Shown here in pieces: positions 46,559 to 56,260 of a stretch of 64,000 bases of DNA. This stretch comes from Streptacidiphilus jeojiense (GTDB taxonomy: Bacteria; Actinomycetota; Actinomycetes; Streptomycetales; Streptomycetaceae), in assembly GCF_000719095.1 (NCBI RefSeq), contig NZ_JOEH01000025.1, positions 1 through 64,000 of the forward strand, in the 5' to 3' direction. Made by a program: the position numbers and the translations under genes. Every line of letters begins with the position of its first letter. Within the stretch, counting starts at the first letter, position 1. The notes beneath the pieces are model-generated. The model did not search any database. It worked only from the letters and a program-made list of their open reading frames with translations, and had not been told where the DNA came from.

Positions 46559-49288
46559 TCACATGACGGTGGAGGCACGCAAAGCACCGACCACCCTGCC
46601 CAGCTCGGCCCGGGAGACGACGCCCAGCTTGGGGAAGATCCGGTGCAGGTGCGAGCTGACGGTGCGATGGGACAGGTACAGCCGCTGGCCGATCTCACGG
46701 TTGGTCAGCCCTTCGGCGGCCAGCTGGACGATCTGCAGTTCATGTGCCGTCAACCGGTCGCGGGCGTCGGGATCCCGGCTTCGGCTGGTCTCGCCGGCCG
46801 CCCGCAGTTCCCGGCGGGCCCGCTCGCCCCAGGGAATCGCGCCGAGCGCGTCGAACATGTCACGGGCGGCGCGCAGATGGTCCCGGGACTCCACGCTGCG
46901 CCGCCGACGCCGCAGCCACTCCCCGAACGCCAGCTGCGTACGCGCCCTGACCAGCGGCAGAGCGCTCAGGTCGGCGTTGAGCGCCGCCGCGAACAGCGGC
47001 TCGGCGTCCGCGTCCTGCGCCACCATGGCCCGGGCCAGGCGCAGATCGGCGTGCAGTACCGGCGCCGGTGTCCGTTGGGCCACCTCCTCGAGTTCCGCGA
47101 TGACGGGTATCACCGCCTCCCTGCGCCCGCAGTGCGTCGCGGCATCGACGAGGTAGCCCAGGGCGGTCAGCCGCAGGGCGACCTGGAACGCCGGATCGGC
47201 CGGATCGTGCAGCCGCCGGAAGTGGCCGTAGGCCTCGTCGAACCGGCCCTGGCCCAGGGCGGCCAGGCCTCGCGCCATGGCCGCCGTCGCCAGGACCGGA
47301 CGTGCGCCGACCGGCAACCCGATCTCCTCGGCGGCCTCGGCCAGCGCCCGGACATCGTCCTCCTCACCACGCAGTGCGGCGAGTTCGGCGGCGGTCGCGG
47401 TCATCAGGGCGTACATCATGGTCTGGCTGGTCTCGCGCGCGAGCCGCCGGGACTCCTCGGTCGCCGCGATCGCGGCGCCGAGGTCCCCGACGACCAGTGC
47501 GCTCCAGGCGTCCGCCCCGACCGTGCGGGCCAGCAGCCCCAGGCGTCCCTGGGCGCGCAGCCCCGCGCCGCCGGCGGCCGAGAAGGCCCGGGCGAGAGGG
47601 AACCCACCGGCCAGCAGTGCCGCCGTGCTGAGCATCCGGTAGGCGCGGCCGTCGTCTCCTTCCGGCAGCACCACGTCCCGCGCCCGCTCCAGGACGTACG
47701 CTCCGCGTTCGATCGGCGCGGCGTAGGCGCAGATGGCCAGCCGCCACGGGTCGAGTTCCTCCGCCACCATGCGCTCGACGGCCTCCAGGACCCTGCCACG
47801 GGCCTCGGGGCCCGGCTCGGACCAGAAACACAGCTGGGCCGCGCTCCACAGGATGCGGATCGCCAGCGCCCGGTCCTCGACCGCGATCTCCTCGGCCAGG
47901 GCGGTCAGCGACAGGGCGGCGGAGGGGTGGCTGTGCAGCCCCTCGTCGAAGCCGCCGCGCAGCCAGGTGGCCCTGGCCTGCTGCTGTCTGGACAGCCGCT
48001 CGCTCTGAGCCCGGTCCAGCAGCCTGGTCACGGTTTCCGGACGGCCGAGTTCAGCCGCGAAGTCCGCAGCCAGCAGCAGCCGCTCGGCACGCGAACCGGC
48101 GTCCTCGCTGAGCGCTGCGGCGTGCTCCAGCGCGGTGACCGCCTCGGCGATGCCGCCCCGCCGGGCCGCCCGCCGCGCGGCGTCCTGAAGGGCGGCGGCG
48201 ACCGACTCGTCGGGCTCCCCCGTCGCGGCGGCGCGGTGTCGCACCTGCCGGTCCGGCTGGTCCTCCAGCACGCCGGCGAGCGCGGCGTGGGCGGCACGTC
48301 GCGCGAGCGGAGCCATCTCCTGCTGGATCGCCGAGCGCATCAGCGGGTGGCCGAAGCGCAGTTCCGTTCCGTCGACCTCGACCAGCCGGGCCTCCACGGC
48401 CGGGTCCAGCTGCGCCACCCCGACGGCGGATCCCGTGAACGCGCGGGTCGCACCGTAGAGTTCGGGCAGCGACGAGCTGTCGTCCAGGGCTGCGATCTGC
48501 AGCAGGTTGCGGGTGACCTCGGGCAGGGTGCCGAGGCGATCGGTGAAGGCCCGCTCCAGCCGCTCGGTGAGCGGGATCCCGGCGAGGTGCGGATCGGCCG
48601 AGGCGCCGAGCGTGCGCGGCAGTTCGGTCAACGCCAACGGGTTGCCGGCCGCCGCGGCCAACAGCCGCCCGCGCACGGCGGCAGGCAGATCCGGGGCCCA
48701 GCCCGCGAGCAGGACCGTGGACTGGGCCTCGGACAGCGGGGTGAGCGGCACACTGGTCAACTCGTCGGGGTTCAGCCGTGACCGGTAGCCCTCGCGCGCG
48801 GCCCCCACCATGACCATCGCCTCGGTGCGCACCCGCCGCGCCAGGAACGCCAGGATGCTGACGGTGGCATCGTCGAGCCACTGCAGATCGTCCGCCAGTA
48901 GCAGCACCGGGGCGCTCGCCGCCGCGTCCGAGATGAGGTTGAGGGCCGCCAGGCCGACCAGGAAGACGTCGGCGACCTCGGCCTCGGCGTGCCCCATGGC
49001 CGCATCCCACGCCCGCCGGTGCGTCGCCGTCAGATCCGCCGCTCCGGCCGCCAGCGGCTGCAGGAGCAGTTGCAGACCGGCGTAGGGGATGTCGCTCTCG
49101 GCCTCCACGCCGCTGGTCCGCAGGACGCGGTACCCCGACGCCCGGGCAAGGCCGGCGGCGTGCGCGAGCAGAGCCGTCTTCCCGATTCCGGCCGGCCCGT
49201 GGACCAGCACGGCGCTGCCGCGGCGCGGCGACTCGGCCAGCAGCCGGGCCAGCAGATCCAGCTGCCCCTGCCGACCGATGAGATCCAC
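46559..49288 (-). CDS. LAL-family LuxR transcriptional regulator
   Basis: A 909-residue regulator. Walker A is GPAGIGKTALL (~30-40), Walker B is LLLADDLQWLDD, and the C-terminal HTH reads LTAHELQIVQLAAEGLTN followed by TVSSHLHRIFPKLGV. The core (~260-810) is helical TPR-like. It starts at GTG 49288 after an AGGGGGG ribosome site, with an out-of-frame ATG nearby that could mislead annotation. Paired with the neighbouring LAL gene, it resembles the arrangement of pathway-specific activators beside biosynthetic clusters, but no cluster is present here. Confidence 0.93.
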   Translation of the reverse strand: MDLIGRQGQLDLLARLLAESPRRGSAVLVHGPAGIGKTALLAHAAGLARASGYRVLRTSGVEAESDIPYAGLQLLLQPLAAGAADLTATHRRAWDAAMGHAEAEVADVFLVGLAALNLISDAAASAPVLLLADDLQWLDDATVSILAFLARRVRTEAMVMVGAAREGYRSRLNPDELTSVPLTPLSEAQSTVLLAGWAPDLPAAVRGRLLAAAAGNPLALTELPRTLGASADPHLAGIPLTERLERAFTDRLGTLPEVTRNLLQIAALDDSSSLPELYGATRAFTGSAVGVAQLDPAVEARLVEVDGTELRFGHPLMRSAIQQEMAPLARRAAHAALAGVLEDQPDRQVRHRAAATGEPDESVAAALQDAARRAARRGGIAEAVTALEHAAALSEDAGSRAERLLLAADFAAELGRPETVTRLLDRAQSERLSRQQQARATWLRGGFDEGLHSHPSAALSLTALAEEIAVEDRALAIRILWSAAQLCFWSEPGPEARGRVLEAVERMVAEELDPWRLAICAYAAPIERGAYVLERARDVVLPEGDDGRAYRMLSTAALLAGGFPLARAFSAAGGAGLRAQGRLGLLARTVGADAWSALVVGDLGAAIAATEESRRLARETSQTMMYALMTATAAELAALRGEEDDVRALAEAAEEIGLPVGARPVLATAAMARGLAALGQGRFDEAYGHFRRLHDPADPAFQVALRLTALGYLVDAATHCGRREAVIPVIAELEEVAQRTPAPVLHADLRLARAMVAQDADAEPLFAAALNADLSALPLVRARTQLAFGEWLRRRRRSVESRDHLRAARDMFDALGAIPWGERARRELRAAGETSRSRDPDARDRLTAHELQIVQLAAEGLTNREIGQRLYLSHRTVSSHLHRIFPKLGVVSRAELGRVVGALRASTVM

Positions 49289-49322
49289 ATACCCCCCTCG
49301 ACCCGGTCACGGGCCAGCGCGC

Positions 49323-49916
49323 TCACGGGCCAAGACTACTGTGTCCCATTCGATGACCACGGCCGTGCGCTGCTACGACTCTGTTCTGCAGGGCGAGGGT
49401 CAGCGTGGCGCAGGCGGTGCCCAGCAGGGCCCCGGCCACGACGTCCGCTGGGTAGTGGACGCCGGTGTGGACGCGGGAGTAGCCCACGGCGCAGGCCAGG
49501 AGCCCCAGCGGTGCGGCTGCGGCGGGCAGGGACGATCCGACCGCGGTGGCCAGGGCGAACGCAGCGGCGGTGTGGCCCGAGGGAAACGAGGCCGACGTCG
49601 GCATGGGGACCTGGCGGCCGGTGACCACCCGTGCGGCTTCGCGGTCCGGGCGCGGGCGGCGTACCAGCTGTTTGCCGAGGAGGTTCGCACTGGCCGAGGC
49701 CAGCGCGACCGCCGCTGCGCCGGCCAGGCCTGCACGGCGGCTGCGGCCTGGGAGGAGTGTCAGCGCCGCCGCGATCGACAGGTTGATCTTGGAGTGGTCG
49801 GCCGCCTCGGACAGCCGTCGCAGCCCGGCGTCCAAGGTGGGGGTGTCCGTCGATGCGACTGCGGCGTACAGCGCCCCGTCCAGGGCGGCAAGGTCGTGCA
49901 GAACGGTGTCGTTCAT
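49323..49916 (-). CDS. PAP2-family phosphatase
   Basis: A 197-residue membrane phosphatase. The three PAP2 motifs are in order: KQLVRRPRP (~95-103), the [11 protein letters not shown] segment with catalytic His (~124-134), and [16 protein letters not shown] (~160-175). Such enzymes dephosphorylate phosphatidic acid, isoprenyl pyrophosphates or related lipids. The ATG at 49916 has an AGGAGG site 8 bases upstream. It overlaps the lipid kinase gene by four bases, a pairing that would carry out successive steps on the same lipid phosphates (inference). Confidence 0.9.
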   Translation of the reverse strand: MNDTVLHDLAALDGALYAAVASTDTPTLDAGLRRLSEAADHSKINLSIAAALTLLPGRSRRAGLAGAAAVALASASANLLGKQLVRRPRPDREAARVVTGRQVPMPTSASFPSGHTAAAFALATAVGSSLPAAAAPLGLLACAVGYSRVHTGVHYPADVVAGALLGTACATLTLALQNRVVAAHGRGHRMGHSSLGP

Positions 49917-51241
49917 GCGGGGGTCCTCCTGCCGGGTCGGACCACATGCCACAGGGTGTGCCAGTCCAGCGGGCGGGTGCGCTCCTGTTCCCTCGGGTCG
50001 GCGCCCGGGCGGTGGCGCGGGACGCGGACACGCAGCGCACCGACGGCGAGGGAGCAGGCAACGGGTGTGGGCAGGATGAGTGCTTCGCCGTCGACGGCGA
50101 CCGGGATCCGGTCGGCGTCCGCGTGCACGGTGACCTGGGTTGCCGTGAGCACGGTCAGTCCCGTGGCGCGCGATCCGCGCAGTGCCACCTCGGCGGCCTG
50201 GGTGGCGCCGTCGACGCGGATGCTGAGAACACCCAGGATGCCGCGGTCCAGGCGGGGCCGGCGGCCCAGCGAGGCCGGATCGGGGTCGGCGTAGGGATTG
50301 TTGCTGACCAGCAGTGCCTGCGGCGCGTCCAGGCGGTCACCGACAACCGCGGTCAGATGCGGCCCGGCTTCGCCGAGCAGGAGATCGGGCAGGGCGTCGA
50401 GAGCGGTGGTCGCTTTCGCGTCGCGGTACTGCGGACTCTGCACGATCTGTGCGTAGGCTCCGAAGGAGACCGTGTTGACGAAGGGCAGGTCCCCGACCCG
50501 GCCGAGGTCGACGTCGAGTTCGACGCCGTCGCGTAGCGCGTCCAGGCAGGTGGCCGGGTCCTCGCGGTCCAGGCCGAGGTCCATGGCGAAGTGGTTGCGG
50601 GTGCCGGCGCTGATGACCAGGAACGGCAGCCCGTGCTCCGCCGCGACCGCGGCCACCAGCGCCTGGGTGCCGTCACCACCGGCGACTCCGAGCAGGTCGG
50701 CGCCCTCGGCGACGGCCTGGCGGGCCAGAGCGGCGACGTCCTGCTGGACGGAGGCGTCCAACAGGACCACCCGGGCTCCCAACTCCTCAGCACGGTCGAC
50801 GAGTCGGAACTGCCCCACCTTCCCTCCCCCGGACCTGGGATTCATGATCAGTACCGGCCGCCGGGGCGCCGGGGACTCCCGCTGCGGCATCGACGCTGGC
50901 GGCCCGGCGGCCCGCAACGCGGCGCGCAGGAGGGCGACGGCAAGGAGCCACAGCCCGAGCGCAAGCAGCACCAGCAGCAGCACCTGTGATCGGACCGCCA
51001 GTACGATCGCACCCACCGGTGCCGCTACGGCCAGCACCACCCCCACGATCCGCGGCGCGCCGTGATGCGTGAGCGCCCACCACCCTCCGGCAGCCATGAT
51101 CACCACCGCGACCAGGCCACACAGCAGCACCAGCAACCCGTGCACTCCGGTGAACGCCAACGCGACGACCCCGGATGCCGCACACACCAACGCGGCCCAC
51201 GCCAGCAGGCGCGGACGGTGCTGTCCGGCCTGCTCGGTCAT
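49913..51241 (-). CDS. diacylglycerol kinase-like lipid kinase with N-terminal membrane domain
   Basis: A 442-residue protein. The first ~110 residues hold three or four membrane helices; then the DAGK catalytic domain begins ([14 protein letters not shown], ~130) with the nucleotide motif [13 protein letters not shown] (~185) and [15 protein letters not shown] (~215). The family phosphorylates diacylglycerol, sphingosine-like or other lipid alcohols with ATP. The ATG at 51241 is preceded by AAGGGA. Its TGA overlaps the ATG of the PAP2 phosphatase, and the two activities are opposite in direction, so they may set the level of one lipid phosphate. Confidence 0.88.
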   Translation of the reverse strand: MTEQAGQHRPRLLAWAALVCAASGVVALAFTGVHGLLVLLCGLVAVVIMAAGGWWALTHHGAPRIVGVVLAVAAPVGAIVLAVRSQVLLLVLLALGLWLLAVALLRAALRAAGPPASMPQRESPAPRRPVLIMNPRSGGGKVGQFRLVDRAEELGARVVLLDASVQQDVAALARQAVAEGADLLGVAGGDGTQALVAAVAAEHGLPFLVISAGTRNHFAMDLGLDREDPATCLDALRDGVELDVDLGRVGDLPFVNTVSFGAYAQIVQSPQYRDAKATTALDALPDLLLGEAGPHLTAVVGDRLDAPQALLVSNNPYADPDPASLGRRPRLDRGILGVLSIRVDGATQAAEVALRGSRATGLTVLTATQVTVHADADRIPVAVDGEALILPTPVACSLAVGALRVRVPRHRPGADPREQERTRPLDWHTLWHVVRPGRRTPA

Positions 51242-51712
51242 CGGTTCCCTTTCGCGTGCACGCCACGACTCGGCGGGCGGCCACCGGCCCGGCGGCCCGC
51301 AGTATCGCCTCGCCGCCTGCCGCGTGCGCGCAACCTCAGGTGTCCGCCCGACGACGGCCTGGACCGCCGAAGCCCACCCTGGCCAATCGGCAGCGACCGC
51401 GCACCTCGGGGCCCGGCCCGACCGGGCACGAGCCACCCGAGGTGGGCGCGGCGCTGAGCCAGATGGCCCACCCAGGATGAGCAGAGACCTGGCGCATCCT
51501 GCAGCCCCTGCTCCAGCGGCCGACAGCCCCGGTCTGCTACCCGCAGGGCAGCTGGGGCCCCGAAGCAGCCGGTGTCCCCGCCGGGCAGGACCGGTCCTGA
51601 CCGCCGCGCCGATGCATGAACCGGTCGGGGCGGCCTGAAGCGGCTCCTCGGCACGGGCCCATCGGCGACGGCCTTCCCGGACCGCGTTCGAGGTGGTTGC
51701 CCGATCCGGTTG
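51242..51712. other. intergenic region, nothing recognisable
   Basis: 471 bases between the lipid kinase start and the end of the ABC-2 permease, both on the minus strand, so it holds the kinase promoter and the end of the transporter operon. I find no ORF with convincing codon bias, and no strong hairpin. Confidence 0.45.
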
Positions 51713-52513
51713 TCACACGTCGCGGCGGGTCACCACAACCGAGGTCGCCGCGAGGCTCAGCAGCGGCCACGCGGCCATCAGCAGCCAGGCGACACCGACG
51801 GCCGGGACCGGGTTCGGGTGCGGGGTGCCGTAGGTGCTGCGGGAGATGGCCTCCCATGCCGCCACGGGCATGACCTGCGTCGCCCAGCCGAGCCCGATGG
51901 TCCCGCTCGCCAGCAGAGTCGGCAGGAACAGCAGGACGCCCCAGGCCGTGCTCACTGCTCCCGCCGGATGCCGGATCAGCGCACCGATCGCCATGCCTGC
52001 GAGTGCGCCCAGGACGGGAAGTGCGGCCGAGACGGCGGCGGCGCGCAGGATGTCGGGACGGTCGAGGGATAGTCCCGACAGCTGGCCGGAGAGTGCTGCA
52101 CCGGCGACGTACAGAGAAGCAAGGGACGTCAGCACGCCGAACAGGGCCATGTGCGTGGACACGACGACGCCTTTCGCCAGGATCACCCGCCGTCGGTCCG
52201 GCACCGCGGTGAAGGTGGCGCGGATCAGTCCGCTGGAGTACTCACCGGCGACGGCGAGTACGCCGAAGGTGGCGGCCAGCACGGTGATGAACTCCCAGGT
52301 GGCGTCGTTGTAGGGGTAGACCAGCGGATTGAACTGGGCGGCGGCCCCCGGGGCGACCCTGACGTGGGCCCCCTCCCACCAGGCAGCGACGACGGCGAAG
52401 AGGAGCCCGAAGGCCATCAGGCCGTAGGTGGACCGCAGCGACCGGACCTTGATCCATTCGGCGGCCACGAGATCGCCGAAGCGTGCCCGGTTCCTCGGAA
52501 TTGGCGTGCTCAT
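51713..52513 (-). CDS. ABC-2 type transporter permease (subunit 1)
   Basis: A 266-residue polytopic permease with about six helices. The N-terminus LVAAEWIKVRSLRSTYGLMA is the family's conserved membrane-entry segment, EYSSGLIRATFTAVPDRRRV follows the second helix, and the protein ends TSVVVTRRDV. The ATG at 52513 overlaps the stop of the next gene by four bases, so it is translated as part of the ABC operon. It probably pairs with the second permease and the ATPase as a heteromeric exporter of the antibiotic-resistance (DrrAB/BcrAB-like) type. Confidence 0.88.
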   Translation of the reverse strand: MSTPIPRNRARFGDLVAAEWIKVRSLRSTYGLMAFGLLFAVVAAWWEGAHVRVAPGAAAQFNPLVYPYNDATWEFITVLAATFGVLAVAGEYSSGLIRATFTAVPDRRRVILAKGVVVSTHMALFGVLTSLASLYVAGAALSGQLSGLSLDRPDILRAAAVSAALPVLGALAGMAIGALIRHPAGAVSTAWGVLLFLPTLLASGTIGLGWATQVMPVAAWEAISRSTYGTPHPNPVPAVGVAWLLMAAWPLLSLAATSVVVTRRDV

Positions 52514-53343
52514 ACGTCCCTCCGGTCCAGTACGACTGCGGTGACGACAATCGATGCGAGTGCCCAGGCTGCGAGGATCAGGCACGCCTCGCCGGCGGTC
52601 ATGGTGCCGCTGGAGCCGCGCCCGGCGGATGTGAGGCGACCCCACGCGTAGTACGGCATCACGTTGGCGAGGTCCGTGGCCAGGCGGTTGCCGTCCGGCC
52701 GGATCAGCAGCGGCCCGAAGCCGAGGACCGCACAGACCGCGAACCCGGTGGCAGCGGCGTGGCGCAGCAGTGCGCCCAGGGCCATCCCGGTGAGCGCACA
52801 CACCGGGAGCACCGCGACTGAGGCGCCGATCGCGTCCAGCGAAGCAGGATTGGTGAGCGAGCGTCCGTGGAGTTCGCCGGGAGTGGTCGCGAACGCCAGG
52901 AGCAGCCCGCCCACGGCGGCGACCAGCGCGGTGGCGGCGGTCACCGACGCCAGGACGGCCGCCTTCGCCACGACGACCCGTCGACGTTCGGGGATCGCGA
53001 CGAGCGTGGTGCGGATCAGCCCGCTGGCGTGCTCGCCCACCAGGGCCAGGGCCCCGATCATCGCGACCCCGATCATCGACGGGATCCAGGAGGGCCCGTC
53101 GAACGCCGCGTGGTTCGGATCGATCGGTCCGCTCGGGCCCGTGGGCAGCCTCGTGCCGCCTGCGCTGTTGCTGCCGGCCAGGTACAGGGCCAGCGCCACG
53201 GCGGCACCCAGGGTGAGTGTCGTCGACCGCAGCGACCACAGCTTGATCCATTCTGCGGCGTAGAGATCTGCGAACCGGGCCCGCGTGCGCATGGGCGCAG
53301 CCCGTCGCAGCCGGAGCGGCTGCGACAGTTGAGCGGCCGTCAT
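52510..53343 (-). CDS. ABC-2 type transporter permease (subunit 2)
   Basis: A 277-residue permease with about six helices, homologous to the downstream subunit: LYAAEWIKLWSLRSTTLTL, EHASGLIRTTLVAIPERRRV and the C-terminal AVVLDRRDV are near-identical signatures. The two subunits therefore derive from a duplication. The ATG at 53343 lies within the overlap with the ATPase gene. Its N-terminus has a 25-residue Arg-rich extension not seen in subunit 1. Confidence 0.88.
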   Translation of the reverse strand: MTAAQLSQPLRLRRAAPMRTRARFADLYAAEWIKLWSLRSTTLTLGAAVALALYLAGSNSAGGTRLPTGPSGPIDPNHAAFDGPSWIPSMIGVAMIGALALVGEHASGLIRTTLVAIPERRRVVVAKAAVLASVTAATALVAAVGGLLLAFATTPGELHGRSLTNPASLDAIGASVAVLPVCALTGMALGALLRHAAATGFAVCAVLGFGPLLIRPDGNRLATDLANVMPYYAWGRLTSAGRGSSGTMTAGEACLILAAWALASIVVTAVVLDRRDV

Positions 53344-54248
53344 GACTCCGCTGCCCGGTGTACCACGCTGGAGGCCGTCAGCTCCATGAACGCCTCTTCC
53401 AGCGCGCCGGATGTCACTGCGACCTCGTAGACCATGATCCGGTTGCTGAACGCGACCTCCCCGATCTGGCTGGTGCTCAGCTTGGCGACGGTCAAGGACC
53501 CGTTCCCCAGCTGCATCACCTCGCCACCCGCCGCGGTGAGCACGGCGGACAGGCGCCGGGAATCCTCGGACCGGACCGTGACGGTGGGCCGGGAGGCCCG
53601 TGCGGCGAACTCGCTCAGCGGCTCGTCGGCGATGAGTCTGCCGCCGCCGACGACGATGAGGTGGTCGGCGGTGTGCTCCATCTCGCTCATCATGTGGCTG
53701 GAGACCAGGACCGTGCGGCCCTCGGAGGCGAGGCGCCGGAACAACGCCCGCGCCCACCGGATCCCTTCGGGATCGAGGCCGTTGATCGGCTCGTCGAAGA
53801 TCAGTACGGGAGGGTCGCCGAGCAGCGCGCAGGCCAGTCCCAGCCGCTGCCGCATTCCCAGGGAGAACTCCCCGACGCGGCGTCGCGCGGCCTCGCTCAA
53901 GCCGACCTCCCGCAGGACGGCGGTGACGCGTTCGCGCGGCAGGCCGTTGCTCCGCGCCAGTGCGGCCACGTGCGCCTGAGCGCTTCGCCCCCGGTGGACG
54001 TCGCCGGCGTCGAGCAGTGCCCCGACCCGGCGTAGTCCGGTCCCCTCCAGGCGGAAGGGCCGGCCGTCGATCGTGGCAGTGCCGCTGGTCGGCGCGTTCA
54101 GGCCGAGGATCATCCGTAGCGTGGTGGACTTCCCGGCTCCGTTGGGTCCGAGGAACCCGGTCACCTGGCCGGGTCTGACGGTGAAGGTGAGCTCGTTCAC
54201 GGCGGTGAGGCGGCCGAATCGTTTGGTGAGTTCTCTGGCTTCGATCAC
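53340..54248 (-). CDS. ABC transporter ATP-binding protein
   Basis: A 302-residue ATPase. Walker A is GPNGAGKST (34-42), the signature is FSLGMRQRLGLACALLGDPP, Walker B LIFDEPINGLDP (~155-166), and the H-loop VLVSSHMMSEME. The C-terminal 80 residues form a DUF4162-like regulatory extension. The start is GTG 54248. It overlaps the permease gene by four bases and lies 134 bases from the divergent sensor kinase, the usual layout of a drug-export system controlled by its two-component system. Confidence 0.93.
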   Translation of the reverse strand: MIEARELTKRFGRLTAVNELTFTVRPGQVTGFLGPNGAGKSTTLRMILGLNAPTSGTATIDGRPFRLEGTGLRRVGALLDAGDVHRGRSAQAHVAALARSNGLPRERVTAVLREVGLSEAARRRVGEFSLGMRQRLGLACALLGDPPVLIFDEPINGLDPEGIRWARALFRRLASEGRTVLVSSHMMSEMEHTADHLIVVGGGRLIADEPLSEFAARASRPTVTVRSEDSRRLSAVLTAAGGEVMQLGNGSLTVAKLSTSQIGEVAFSNRIMVYEVAVTSGALEEAFMELTASSVVHRAAES

Positions 54249-54382
54249 GGCACCAGGCTGGCGGGCGGGCCACCGGCCCCGCGTCGGCCGCCGGATGGCT
54301 CTGCGGGAAGCGGGCGTCGGCCCGGGGATGTACGCCGCCGGGGCGACGCCGGACTACGCGAACGCCGCTTACGATCGACGGC

Positions 54383-55573
54383 GTGGACCAGGCCAGCATG
54401 CGATTCGTCCTGTCGGAAAGGCTCATGTGGCTGACTGGGAAGGGGGTCGTGTTCTGCGCGTTCATCACCTATGCGTTCCTGCTGTTCTGGTCGGCGCCGG
54501 TGGCCCAGAGCCGCACCTACCAGGGCCCCTTCCGATTCCCCACGCTGACTGCGCCTCAGATGACGGCCATGGCCCTCGCCCTGGCGCTCCCGGTCCTGCT
54601 GGTGCAGCATCGGCCGGTCGCCGGCCTCGGCGCGCTCCTGGCCGAGACCGTGCTGGCGGCCGAGGTCGGCGCACGGTCCTGGGCGATCTTCGCGGCGGCA
54701 GCCGTGACCGTCTGCTACCTGGCGGTGGTCCGCCCCGTCAAGGTCTGCGGTGTGGCCGCCGCGGCGCTGGTGGCCGTGTGGTTCCTGGAGAACGTCCTCA
54801 TCGAGCCCAGGAGCGTGGACGGGGACCTCTGGTCCACCTCGGCCCAGATGGCCCTGTACGCGACGTGCGCCTTCCTTGTCGGCTACGCGATCCGCAAGCG
54901 CCGCCAGTACGCGCTCTCCCTGCGTGAGCAGAGCGCCGCCCGCGCCGTCATGGCGGAACGGCTGCGCATCGCCCGCGAACTCCACGACATGGTCGCCCAC
55001 AGCATCGGCATCATCGCCGTCCTGGCCGGCGCGGCAGGCCGGGTCATCGAAACCCAGCCCGTGGAGGCACGTGAGGCGCTGGGCAGCATCGAGACGACCA
55101 GTCGTGAGACCCTGACCGGTCTGCAACGCATGCTCGGCGCACTCAGACACGCCGAACCGGGAACCGACGTCGAGGCCGCCCCGCTCGTCCCGGCCCAGTG
55201 CCTGGACGACGTCGACCAGCTCGCGGCCCGTGCGGCCGATGCCGGGGTCAGCGTCGAGGTGGCGTGGCGCGGCGAGCGCCGTCAGCTGCCTCCCGAGATC
55301 GACCTCTCGGCGTTCCGGATCATCCAGGAGGCGGTCACCAACGTGGTGCGGCACTCCGGTACCCACGCCTGCCGCGTCGAGGTCGGCTTCGCCGCGGACG
55401 AGCTGTCGATCGAGATCGTCGACAACGGCCACGGCCTTGCCCTGGCACGCCCCGGCGGTGGCGGGTTCGGTCTGCTCGGGATGCGCGAGCGGGTCGCGCT
55501 GCTGAGCGGCCAGTTCAGTGCCGGGCCACGCCCCGAAGGCGGATTCCGAGTCGCGGCAAGGCTCCCGGTATGA
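54383..55573 (+). CDS. sensor histidine kinase, NarL-partner type (HisKA_3)
   Basis: A 396-residue kinase with five or six helices in the first ~175 residues and no large extracellular domain, as in intramembrane-sensing kinases. The dimerisation segment ERLRIARELHDMVAHSIGII carries the phosphoacceptor His (~residue 207), and the ATPase domain shows FRIIQEAVTNVVRHSG and VDNGHGL / GGFGLLGMRERV. GTG 54383 is used. Its end overlaps the response regulator by four bases. The divergent ABC operon is its likely target. Confidence 0.93.
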   Translation: MDQASMRFVLSERLMWLTGKGVVFCAFITYAFLLFWSAPVAQSRTYQGPFRFPTLTAPQMTAMALALALPVLLVQHRPVAGLGALLAETVLAAEVGARSWAIFAAAAVTVCYLAVVRPVKVCGVAAAALVAVWFLENVLIEPRSVDGDLWSTSAQMALYATCAFLVGYAIRKRRQYALSLREQSAARAVMAERLRIARELHDMVAHSIGIIAVLAGAAGRVIETQPVEAREALGSIETTSRETLTGLQRMLGALRHAEPGTDVEAAPLVPAQCLDDVDQLAARAADAGVSVEVAWRGERRQLPPEIDLSAFRIIQEAVTNVVRHSGTHACRVEVGFAADELSIEIVDNGHGLALARPGGGGFGLLGMRERVALLSGQFSAGPRPEGGFRVAARLPV

Positions 55574-56226
55574 CCATCCGAGTACTGCTGGTCGACGATC
55601 AGCCGCTGATGATCGTCGGACTGCGCATGGTCATCAAGGACACCCCGGACATGGAGGTCTGCGGTGCGGCCGGCAACGGCCGCGAAGCAGTGCAACTGTC
55701 CCGAGCGCTGCGGCCGGACGTCATCGTCATGGACATCCGCATGCCCGAGATGGACGGCATCGAGGCGACCCGGACCATCACCTCCCAACCTGATCCGCCG
55801 AAAGTCGTGGTGCTGACGACGTTCGACGACGACGAGTACGTGTACGGCGCCCTCCACGCCGGAGCCAGCGGATTCCTCGTCAAGAACATGGCCCTGGAGG
55901 ACATCCTCCAAGCGATCCGCGTCGTCGCATCAGGCGACGCGCTCATGGCACCGAGCGTCACCCGGCGTCTCATCGCCGCATTCGCCGAACGCAACCATGC
56001 CGCAGCACCGCCGCTCCGCAGCATCGACGGGATCACCGAGCGGGAACGCGAGGTACTGGTCCTGGTCGGACTCGGGATGTCCAACTCCGAGATAGCCCAG
56101 CACCTCGTCATCAGCGCGGCCACGGCCAAGACGCACGTGGCACGCCTCTTCGCCAAGCTGCAGGCCCGCGACCGGGTCCACCTGGTCATCGCCGCCTACG
56201 AAGCCGGTCTGATACCGAGACGCTGA
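55570..56226 (+). CDS. NarL/LuxR-type response regulator
   Basis: A 218-residue regulator. The acidic pocket is VDDQ (residues 8-11), the phosphoacceptor is in VIVMDIRMPEMDG (~residue 54), the conserved Lys in FLVKNM, and the HTH (~155-210) reads ITEREREVLVLVGLGMSN then TAKTHVARLFAKLQARD. The ATG overlaps the kinase stop. The long upstream frame to 55198 lies inside the kinase gene and is a shadow. Confidence 0.95.
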   Translation: MTIRVLLVDDQPLMIVGLRMVIKDTPDMEVCGAAGNGREAVQLSRALRPDVIVMDIRMPEMDGIEATRTITSQPDPPKVVVLTTFDDDEYVYGALHAGASGFLVKNMALEDILQAIRVVASGDALMAPSVTRRLIAAFAERNHAAAPPLRSIDGITEREREVLVLVGLGMSNSEIAQHLVISAATAKTHVARLFAKLQARDRVHLVIAAYEAGLIPRR

Positions 56227-56260
56227 CCGTCGCACGCCAGCCCCTCCCCTGGCCGACGAG

